From an uncultured candidate division Zixibacteria bacterium (GTDB taxonomy: Bacteria > Zixibacteria > MSB-5A5 > GN15 > FEB-12), in assembly GCA_913009765.1 (NCBI GenBank), contig CAJVYT010000102.1, forward strand, positions 1 through 11,687: a DNA stretch of 11,687 nucleotides, in the 5' to 3' direction. The position numbers and the translations under genes are program-made. Shown in pieces: positions 1 through 5,878 of this stretch. How positions within the stretch are numbered: the stretch's first letter is position 1; every line of letters begins with the position of its first letter. The notes below the pieces were generated by a model. The model saw only the letters and a list, made by a program, of their open reading frames with translations, was not told where the DNA came from and did not search any database.

Positions 1-116
1 GGAGGTGGAGAGAGGGTGATGATAAAGTGTGAGGAATGTGGGGGCGACTTGCGGTATAAATCTGGGGAGAGGGGGAGGGGGGGGGGGGAGGGGGGGTGGT
101 GTGGGTTTTTTTTTTT
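1..116. other. Sequencing noise outside the 5' adapter
   Basis: This stretch lies outside the P5 adapter that begins at 117, so it cannot be genomic DNA joined to the insert. It is G-rich with long G runs (about 69-97) and ends in a run of 11 T (106-116) directly against the adapter end. The matching run of 11 A outside the 3' adapter (11555-11565) supports the same cause: reads running off the end of short library fragments. The open frame that appears to start at 16 is an accident of this noise. Confidence 0.9.
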
Positions 117-174
117 AATGATACGGCGACCACCGAGATCTACACTCTTTCCCTACACGACGCTCTTCCGATCT
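117..174 (+). other. Illumina P5 / TruSeq universal adapter (contaminant)
   Basis: The 58 bases match the TruSeq universal adapter as I know it, from AATGATACGGCGACCACCGA through the read 1 primer site ending GCTCTTCCGATCT at 174. The genomic insert begins at 175. Translated in the frame of the downstream gene it gives MIRRPPRSTLFPYTTLFRS, an adapter peptide that can appear fused to the N-terminus of database proteins. Confidence 0.98.
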
Positions 175-411
175 GTTGATGATGTTTTAACTACCGGACG
201 GTCTATTTTTGAAGTTATTGATTTAGTCAACAAATATGAAGCAGAGATTGTAGGTATCGGGTTAATGCTTGATCGTTCTAATGGTAAAAATACTTTTGAC
301 TATCCCTTTTATGCTTTAACTACTGTCGCGGCTGATAGTTGGGAGCCGGAGGATTGTCCGATGTGTGCTAAAGGGGAAGAATTAACTCAAAGAGGTAGTA
401 GAAAATTTTAA
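175..411 (+). CDS. pyrE: Orotate phosphoribosyltransferase, C-terminal fragment (5' end cut by adapter)
   Basis: This is the last 78 codons of a pyrimidine biosynthesis enzyme that joins orotate and PRPP to make orotidine 5'-monophosphate in the cytoplasm. The fragment opens inside the PRPP-binding loop, read as VDDVLTTGRS, with the adjacent acidic residues and TTG turn typical of type I phosphoribosyltransferases. Further on it has the short strand IVGIGLMLDRS and the tail EPEDCPMCAKG...RGSRK, which fits the PyrE form that ends in a CPxC-containing segment and a GSRK-like terminus. About 100 or more N-terminal residues are missing because the assembly runs into adapter at 174; the upstream in-frame residues are not part of the protein. 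It converges on the hybrid kinase gene, and the two stop codons overlap in the palindrome TTAA (408-411). No link to the signalling genes is implied. Confidence 0.9.
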   Translation, partial: VDDVLTTGRSIFEVIDLVNKYEAEIVGIGLMLDRSNGKNTFDYPFYALTTVAADSWEPEDCPMCAKGEELTQRGSRKF

Positions 412-2099
412 GAGACTAATTCCATCTCTTTTTCGACAGTATTTTTTTCGAGAGGGAATTCAATTGAGATTGTGGTTCCTTCTCCGATTTTTGATTTTAT
501 TTGTAATGAACCTTGATGGCTTTCGATGATTCTTTTACATACTAACAATCCAAATCCGTGACCGGTTTTTTTGGTAGTAAATTTTTGAGAGAATGCTTTT
601 TCAATATTTTCTTCACTCAAACCTTCTCCGGTATCTGTTATCGTAATTAGAAAAGAATTTTTGCCCTCGCATAAGTCTGTTTTGACAAGAATCTCTTTAG
701 TCTCTGATAGTAGCATTGCATCGGCAGCATTATTAAACAAATTATACAATAGCTGCTGAATATGTAATGTATCAGCATTAAATTGAATATCTTGCTGACA
801 AGGTTTGAAAGTTATATTTACACCTTGATACCTTTTTTGCGGTTTTAAATAATCAATAACTTCAGTGAGCATTTTATGAAAGAATATTGTTTCACTCTTA
901 GTTGATATAGGACGTAAATCCATAAGATTGCTGGTAAATTTTTTAATTTTGTCAATATTGTCATTCATCGCATTTAAATGTTTATCTAATTTGTCATATT
1001 TTTTTTGTTTTATTTGGTATTCCAAAAGAGATAAACTGCCGGCTACTACTCCTAAAAAATTATTAAGTTCATGACCGATTTCAGCGGACATTTCACCTTT
1101 GGTAGCCATTTTTTCAAGCTGAATTGTATCATCTTGTAATTCTTTTAATTTATGATATGCTGATTGTGATTCTTCTAATAATTCGATATTTTCAAGAGAA
1201 AGTGCTAACTGTTGAGCAGTAATGGATAGAAATTTAAGATTTGATTCTTTTATTGTTTTTGAATCAGACGGGGCATTTATCATCAAAATTCCATAAATAG
1301 ATGATGCTCTGCTGACACGAATCATTACCATGGGAAATTCTTTTGTATACCAATTAGGTACAACCAACTTTACTGCTTCTAATGAATTGTCTGTTTTTAA
1401 TAATGGGTTGTCATCAGAAGAATGTATAATTGATGGTTGCGATAATTCAGTATAATCTATATCACCAACAATTTTGGTGATATATTCAACCGGTAAATTT
1501 TTTTCCGAAGCTTTTTCTCCATCTGTCGTAATCATTTTAAATTCAGTTCTACTGTTGTTCCAGTAAAGAAATGATCCGAAATCGGCTTTTGAATGAGAGA
1601 CAGCAAATTTTAGAGACATTTGAATTTGAGAAATTTTATCTCCAACCGTAAATAGCATTTCATTCAGGTCATTTAAATGATCAAGTTGAAATTCTTCGGT
1701 ATTATTTTGATTTTCTTTATTAACTTGAGCTGTTGCTTTTTCAACAGCATTACGAATTTCATGAAGTTCAAACGGTTTTAAAATATAATCAGAAGCACCT
1801 TGTTTGATAGCATCTTTGGCGGAATTGAGATTTGCGTAGCCGGTCATAAATACTATTGCAATATTCGGTTGTTTTTCTTTTGCTCTTTTGACCAGTTCAA
1901 TACCGTTCATGTTTGGCATACGTATATCAGAAATCAAAATATCTATTTTATGTTTGTCAAATAGAGCAAGACATTCATAGCTGTCTATAGACGTGATGAC
2001 ATTATATCCTTCATCTTCTAAAGTGTCACTTACTAAAGAGAGTACAATCTCTTCATCATCAGCAACCATTATTGTAATATTTTTATTTTGTTCGGACAT
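408..2099 (-). CDS. Soluble hybrid: receiver - GAF - histidine kinase
   Basis: 563 aa, no membrane segment, so cytoplasmic. Residues 1-125 form a CheY-like receiver with acidic pair D14/D15, phosphoacceptor D58 (SDIRMPNMNG), T86 and K108 (LKPF). Residues about 148-308 look like a GAF ligand-sensing domain, followed by a helical linker. The dimerisation/phosphotransfer helix carries H343 in EIGHELNNFLG, with Phe where many kinases have Pro. The HATPase domain (about 440-552) shows the N box (N453, N457), G1 box DTGEG (489-493) and G2 box GHGFGL (513-518). All catalytic motifs are intact, so it should autophosphorylate and be switched by its own receiver. The ATG directly follows the TAA of the preceding receiver gene with no strong ribosome site, which suggests translational coupling. 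It is the last gene of the operon; its stop overlaps pyrE by 4 bp. Its partner output protein is not in the window. Confidence 0.93.
   Translation of the reverse strand: MSEQNKNITIMVADDEEIVLSLVSDTLEDEGYNVITSIDSYECLALFDKHKIDILISDIRMPNMNGIELVKRAKEKQPNIAIVFMTGYANLNSAKDAIKQGASDYILKPFELHEIRNAVEKATAQVNKENQNNTEEFQLDHLNDLNEMLFTVGDKISQIQMSLKFAVSHSKADFGSFLYWNNSRTEFKMITTDGEKASEKNLPVEYITKIVGDIDYTELSQPSIIHSSDDNPLLKTDNSLEAVKLVVPNWYTKEFPMVMIRVSRASSIYGILMINAPSDSKTIKESNLKFLSITAQQLALSLENIELLEESQSAYHKLKELQDDTIQLEKMATKGEMSAEIGHELNNFLGVVAGSLSLLEYQIKQKKYDKLDKHLNAMNDNIDKIKKFTSNLMDLRPISTKSETIFFHKMLTEVIDYLKPQKRYQGVNITFKPCQQDIQFNADTLHIQQLLYNLFNNAADAMLLSETKEILVKTDLCEGKNSFLITITDTGEGLSEENIEKAFSQKFTTKKTGHGFGLLVCKRIIESHQGSLQIKSKIGEGTTISIEFPLEKNTVEKEMELVS
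410..433 (+). terminator. Possible weak intrinsic terminator for pyrE
   Basis: AAGAGA (410-415) can pair with TCTCTT (425-430) around a 9-base loop, and the right arm runs into T (to 433). The stem has only two G-C pairs, so it would be weak. It lies inside the last codons of the opposite-strand kinase gene, which is expected because the two genes leave no intergenic space. Other explanations, including chance, are open. Confidence 0.25.
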
Positions 2100-2462
2100 T
2101 TATGCTTTTGAAGTCTCATCTATGGATGCTAAAATATTATTTAATTCATCAAGGTCAAAAGGCTTTGTTAAAATACACCATGCTCCTTCTTCTTCAGCTT
2201 TTTCAGCTAATGAATCAGGAAGAGAATCAGTCATTATAAAAATTTGTTTATTTTTTTCTTCTCTGACTTCTTTAAATACTAAGTAACCGTTTTTGCGGGG
2301 CATATGAATATCGCAAAATATAATACTGTAATCTTGTAATAGTGCTTTATCAATACCTTCTTGACCATTTATGGCAAATTCTACTTCATGTCCGAGTTCG
2401 GTTAAATATTCATATAATAAACTTCTAATAATTTCGGAATCATCTATAATGAGTATTTTCAT
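2100..2462 (-). CDS. Stand-alone receiver protein (CheY-like), second of two
   Basis: 120 aa consisting only of a receiver domain. Visible active-site residues are D7 and D8, phosphoacceptor D51 in CDIHMPRKNG, T78 (IMTDS) and K100 in LTKPF. All are canonical, so it should accept phosphate from a histidine kinase. It has no DNA-binding or enzymatic output domain and is of normal CheY/Spo0F size, so it could be a phosphorelay intermediate or act by protein contact. A purine-rich AAGGGG lies about 6 bases before the ATG. The gene is 11 bp from the preceding receiver gene and abuts the hybrid kinase gene, whose ATG follows its stop codon directly. Its position between two kinases suggests it carries signal between them, which is inference. 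Confidence 0.95.
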   Translation of the reverse strand: MKILIIDDSEIIRSLLYEYLTELGHEVEFAINGQEGIDKALLQDYSIIFCDIHMPRKNGYLVFKEVREEKNKQIFIMTDSLPDSLAEKAEEEGAWCILTKPFDLDELNNILASIDETSKA

Positions 2463-2473
2463 TTTCTTCCCCT

Positions 2474-2836
2474 TTAATATCCAACAGCTTTATTTACCGT
2501 GCTGATAAGTTCTTTAATGCTAAAAGGTTTAGAAAGAAAGGCGAAAGCACCGCTGTTGACTGTTTGACCGACACTATATAGACTTGAGTATCCTGAAATT
2601 ACAATAACTTCAGATGTAGGATATGTTTCTTTGGTAAATTTTACAACTTCTTCCCCTTGAACCCGCTCCATTTTCATATCTGTAATGACTAGATCGAATT
2701 GTTTGAGAGTGAGTTGTTCAATTGCTTCATCTCCGTCAGTGGCAGTAGAAACTGAAAAATCTTCAGAGAGTACTTCAGTTAAGAATTCTCTGATGACTTC
2801 CTCATCATCTACAACTAATATAGTCTTTTTGTCCAT
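2474..2836 (-). CDS. Stand-alone receiver protein, first of two, with variant active-site loop
   Basis: 120 aa, a single receiver domain. D10 and D11 form the metal site, D53 is the likely phosphoacceptor (VITDMKMERVQG), S81 replaces Thr as the switch hydroxyl (a common alternative) and K103 is in LSKPF. The usual Met-Pro after the phosphoacceptor is Met-Glu here, which alters the loop near the active site; similar variants are known in functional receivers. No output domain follows. The gene lies 20 bp after the membrane kinase gene, so it is the most likely direct partner of that kinase. The ribosome site before the ATG is weak. It differs clearly in sequence from the second receiver, so the pair is not a recent tandem copy. 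Confidence 0.95.
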   Translation of the reverse strand: MDKKTILVVDDEEVIREFLTEVLSEDFSVSTATDGDEAIEQLTLKQFDLVITDMKMERVQGEEVVKFTKETYPTSEVIVISGYSSLYSVGQTVNSGAFAFLSKPFSIKELISTVNKAVGY

Positions 2837-2856
2837 CGTAAGTATCTACTCATAGT

Positions 2857-4548
2857 TTAATTATTATCGAAGTTGTTAATATATTCACTGTTAGAAGTAT
2901 CGGAATCTTCTCTTGATTTCTGAAGTGGAATAATTATAGTAAAAATGGTGCCTTTACCGATCTCAGAATCAACTTTAATTTCTCCTCCATGCTCTTTGAT
3001 AATACCATAGCTGACAGAAAGACCTAAGCCGGTGCCTTTTCCTACATCTTTTGTTGTAAAGAAAGGTTCAAAAATCTTTTTCAAGTTTTCAGATGCAATT
3101 CCACTGCCGTTGTCTATACATGAAATTTCAACAGCACCATCAAATTCCCCTAAAGGAGGGCTAAAGCGGGTACTGATTTCGATCTCAGAGTCGGTTTGAG
3201 AAGCGTGCATAGCATTTATGATTAAGTTTGTAAATACTTGCTGTAATTGACCGGCGTTTGCTTGAATATTAGGCAGATGTTCATCTAAATTTATTTTGAG
3301 AGTCATTTGTTTCATGTGTAATTGGTGTTCAACAAATGTACAGGTATCCTGAATTACAGAATTTATATCGACATCAGCAAACTCTGTATTTTTCGAAGAA
3401 CGCGAGAATCTCAAAAGGTTCTGTACAATATTTTTACATCTGCGAGCCTGTTTTTCAATATCGGTGAGATATTTTGTGTAGCTTGTGAGATCTTTTTGAG
3501 TTGTAGAATCTATATCTCTTTTCTTGAGTTTTTCAAGAGTAAATTGTGCATATCCCAAAATACCACCTAGCGGGTTATTTAATTCATGTGCAACACCTGC
3601 GGCAAGTTGTCCAATGGCACCAAGTTTTTCAGACTGAATCAATTGAGCCTGAGCATCTTCTAGTTCAACGGTACGTTCAATAATTTTTTCTTCAAGTGTT
3701 TTATTGTAGTCTTCAATTTCAGAACGAGAGGATTTGAGTGAGCTTACCATTGTATTAAATGATTTTGCCAGTTTACCTATTTCGTCATTTCTTGAAACAT
3801 TAATTTGCTGCTCTAAATTACCCCGACTGATTAAGGTTGTAGCATCTACCATCTTTTTGATAGGAGAAATAATAACTCGAACAAAAAATGTTAAAATAAT
3901 AATTGAAAAAATAGATATAAGTAATGATAGGAAAAATGCTGTATTTCTTGCGTTTGCTATGGAGCTATTTACATGTTCCAATGAGAAGACAATTTTTACA
4001 TTACCTATGATTTCGGCATTATCATTTGAACGAGTATCCAATCCACCTGTAAGTCCAAGATTCTCACGACTGAGTTTTTTTTCAGCATAAAATACAGGAT
4101 ATTGGACAACTAAAAATTCTTCTCCATGACTATCCAAAGCATAGTAATTATTGTTGTATTTATGATCCTGATTGTTTTCAAGCTCTTGAACTTTTGATTT
4201 AAATGTTATTAATGAATCGTTCCATTCACCAGTTTGTGCCAATATTTCATTTTCAGCATTGATGACTTCAGCATATTTGATATTTGAAAATGGGGTAAGA
4301 ATATTCATGGCATCTTCAATATCATATTTTGAGCCAAACAATACACCTGATTCAACAGATCTGGAGAACATGCGAAGTATAGCTTCTCCGCTTGTTTCTA
4401 ATTCACGATGGAACCCGTCTGATTGCTGTTTAGTCAGATACATACTAAATCCAAAAATGGTAACAATGAGAAGAATCGCTATAGGCAATACGAATTTCAT
4501 TCGTAAGCTGGTTGGCTGTAATTTTGTAAGGAATGAGTATCTATTCAT
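2857..4548 (-). CDS. Membrane sensor histidine kinase (CHASE8-like sensor, HAMP, HisKA, HATPase)
   Basis: 563 aa. An N-terminal membrane helix (about 18-38) and a second (about 203-227) enclose a periplasmic region of about 165 residues. Its segment around 62-103, with [15 protein letters not shown] and a following strand of [11 protein letters not shown] type, resembles CHASE8 sensor domains; this is pattern recognition, not a search. A HAMP linker follows (about 226-280, [11 protein letters not shown]), then a coiled coil with [10 protein letters not shown], and the phosphoacceptor helix with H321 in [11 protein letters not shown]. The HATPase domain has N441 and N445, DNGSG (479-483), the F box FEPFF and GKGTGLGL (503-510). 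All motifs are complete, so an active kinase is expected. Its ATG overlaps the stop of the binding-protein gene by 4 bp and has a near-perfect ribosome site, so the two are probably made together and may work together. Confidence 0.95.
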   Translation of the reverse strand: MNRYSFLTKLQPTSLRMKFVLPIAILLIVTIFGFSMYLTKQQSDGFHRELETSGEAILRMFSRSVESGVLFGSKYDIEDAMNILTPFSNIKYAEVINAENEILAQTGEWNDSLITFKSKVQELENNQDHKYNNNYYALDSHGEEFLVVQYPVFYAEKKLSRENLGLTGGLDTRSNDNAEIIGNVKIVFSLEHVNSSIANARNTAFFLSLLISIFSIIILTFFVRVIISPIKKMVDATTLISRGNLEQQINVSRNDEIGKLAKSFNTMVSSLKSSRSEIEDYNKTLEEKIIERTVELEDAQAQLIQSEKLGAIGQLAAGVAHELNNPLGGILGYAQFTLEKLKKRDIDSTTQKDLTSYTKYLTDIEKQARRCKNIVQNLLRFSRSSKNTEFADVDINSVIQDTCTFVEHQLHMKQMTLKINLDEHLPNIQANAGQLQQVFTNLIINAMHASQTDSEIEISTRFSPPLGEFDGAVEISCIDNGSGIASENLKKIFEPFFTTKDVGKGTGLGLSVSYGIIKEHGGEIKVDSEIGKGTIFTIIIPLQKSREDSDTSNSEYINNFDNN

Positions 4549-5495
4549 CGATACACCTCCTTGGCAACAGCTACTAACTCTTCAGGAATAGTAATATTTA
4601 TTCGTTCAGCGGTTTTTTCATTATAGTGAAACCAGATAACATCTGCTGTGGTAACTTTTGTTGTAGCAGGAGATTTTCCTGATAAAATCTTATTTACAAT
4701 ATGACCTGCTTGACGACCGACCGCTTTATAGTCAAAGTCAAGAGCAAACAATGCCCCGGATTCAACGACATATTTTGAAAATCCCATAAAGGGGATTCGT
4801 TTTCGGAGAGTATTTATTAAAATATATCTTGTAGTTTTTTCCTTAAAAAGGTTCATGTCGGCAACAGACCAAATACCTTGCACTACTGAAGTGAGTGAGT
4901 CGAGTTTTTTTGGCAATTCTTTTTCGTTATTAACTTTTAGTGCTATAAGTTCCAAGTGTAGTTGTTTTGCAATAATTTTTGCTTGGGGAATTAAACTTTC
5001 AGTGTTTTGTGTATACAGCACGCCGATTTTTTTGAGATTAGGTATTATCTGTTTGAATTTTTCAAATTGAATATTAGTTGGGATATCAATAGATGCACCG
5101 GTAATGTTCTTCCCTGGGTTTGCCACTGTCTTAACGAAGCCGGAAAGAACAGGATATTTCACAGAGGAAAAAACTATAGGAATATCATCAAAGTTATCTT
5201 GAGCTAGTTTTGTAGCAGACGACCCAATAGTAATGATAAGTTTTGGATTGACAGTTTTAATAGAATCAATAATAGATAGATTTTGATCAGCATTGTTCTT
5301 AACCAAGAAATTTGTAAAAACTACTTCCGGATGTTCTCTGCTAATAACTTTTGAGGCACCTTTTATAGTTCGCCTTGTAGATGTTAACTCATCACCGGAT
5401 AAAATTATAATATCATTATTGCCGGCATGAGTTAAATCAGCAATTCCTATAATAGTGAAAGTTATAAGAAGGATGGTTTTTACAAATTTATTCAT
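4545..5495 (-). CDS. Periplasmic substrate-binding protein, ABC_sub_bind family, orphan
   Basis: 316 aa with a signal peptide (basic start, hydrophobic core, cleavage probably after THA at residue 24) and no lipobox Cys. The mature part fits the ABC_sub_bind (PF04392) family: a segment KLIITIGSSATKLAQ (85-99), NITGASIDIPT (130-140), PNLKKIGVLYTQNTE (152-166), and GALFALDFDYKAVGRQAG (247-264) followed by the KILSGKSP stretch. Members bind small ligands such as amino acids for transport. No permease or ATPase gene lies next to it. Instead it is first in an operon with a membrane kinase whose start it overlaps by 4 bp, so a sensory role is likely, by analogy with known binding-protein/kinase pairs such as LuxP-LuxQ. 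The ligand cannot be predicted. The start is the only usable ATG; an in-frame stop lies three codons upstream and no clear ribosome site is visible. Confidence 0.9.
   Translation of the reverse strand: MNKFVKTILLITFTIIGIADLTHAGNNDIIILSGDELTSTRRTIKGASKVISREHPEVVFTNFLVKNNADQNLSIIDSIKTVNPKLIITIGSSATKLAQDNFDDIPIVFSSVKYPVLSGFVKTVANPGKNITGASIDIPTNIQFEKFKQIIPNLKKIGVLYTQNTESLIPQAKIIAKQLHLELIALKVNNEKELPKKLDSLTSVVQGIWSVADMNLFKEKTTRYILINTLRKRIPFMGFSKYVVESGALFALDFDYKAVGRQAGHIVNKILSGKSPATTKVTTADVIWFHYNEKTAERINITIPEELVAVAKEVYR
4554..4562 (-). promoter_or_regulatory. Strong ribosome binding site of the sensor kinase gene
   Basis: On the - strand this reads AAGGAGGTG, almost full complement to the usual 16S 3' end, with the GGAGG core 7 bases before the ATG at 4548. 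It lies inside the last codons of the upstream binding-protein gene. It fixes the kinase start and shows that the host uses classical Shine-Dalgarno initiation, which helps in choosing other starts in this window. Confidence 0.85.
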
Positions 5496-5614
5496 AGGTG
5501 TTTATATCTATCCATTTTTGTTTGGTCTAAATATGTATACTCATTATTATGATATGTCTTTCTTGTGTAGAGAAATTCTATATCGTTTTATTTATCGGGC
5601 GTTTACGGGGAAAC

Positions 5615-5625
5615 TTGACTGTCAA
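5615..5625. promoter_or_regulatory. Perfect palindrome TTGACTGTCAA, candidate operator
   Basis: Two 5-base arms, TTGAC and GTCAA, around a single central base. On the - strand the right half reads TTGACA, a perfect sigma70-type -35 element, though no good -10 follows at normal spacing. A further TTGACT half-site lies at 5698-5703. A regulator site serving one or both divergent operons is possible, but an 11-base dyad in AT-rich DNA can arise by chance. Confidence 0.3.
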
Positions 5626-5866
5626 AAGTTATTTTGATTTCGTTATTTATATAATTTTATCTATTTTTATATCATTTTGTTTTTGTTTATCAAGCCATTG
5701 ACTTAATTGTACATAATATAAAAAATCGCAAAAGAAGAGGTAAAGGAAAATTGAGGAAAGCCGATAACGAATGTAAGCATTAAATCAATTTTTCTAAAAA
5801 GATTATGAGAAATTAGCTTTGAATTATATAAATAATACAGAAATAAGAGATAATATAATGAATGTT

Positions 5867-5871
5867 GGAGG
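5867..5871 (+). promoter_or_regulatory. Ribosome binding site that sets a TTG start for the TonB receptor
   Basis: GGAGG is followed by 7 bases and an in-frame TTG at 5879. The other in-frame starts lack such a site: TTG 5819 and ATG 5858 lie upstream, and ATG 5894 is 22 bases away. Starting at 5879 also gives a normal signal peptide directly at the N-terminus. Confidence 0.7.
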
Positions 5872-5878
5872 CTTCAAA

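Larger units (their letters stand above)
5496..5878. other. Divergent non-coding region between the signalling and outer-membrane operons
   Basis: About 380 bp with no convincing gene. It is very AT-rich and must hold the promoters of both divergent operons. TTGAC-type hexamers occur at 5615-5620 and 5698-5703 (+) and 5620-5625 (-), but none has a good -10 box at 16-18 bp. TATAAT occurs at 5650-5655 without a clear -35. A purine-rich stretch (5733-5759) and an A/T-only-loop dyad (5783-5804) are present. If transcription starts near 5720, the receptor mRNA would have an untranslated leader of about 150 bases. No riboswitch class or tRNA is recognisable. Confidence 0.7.

Noticed and set aside
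61..105. G-runs resembling a G-quadruplex
   Set aside because: They lie outside the P5 adapter and are sequencing noise, not genomic DNA.
16..174. ATG start and N-terminal extension of the pyrE reading frame
   Set aside because: The codons are noise plus adapter; the real protein fragment begins at 175.
1993..4591. Several + strand open frames of 80-120 codons opposite the kinases and receivers
   Set aside because: They lie antisense to genes with complete, recognisable domains and encode low-complexity Ser/Phe/Ile-rich sequence with no motif.
5455..5637. 60-codon open frame on the + strand in the divergent region
   Set aside because: It overlaps the binding-protein gene's 5' end, has no ribosome site, and its composition is that of AT-rich non-coding DNA.
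5698..5722. TTGACT ... TATAAA as a sigma70 promoter for the receptor operon
   Set aside because: The spacer is only 13 bp, too short for a normal sigma70 promoter.
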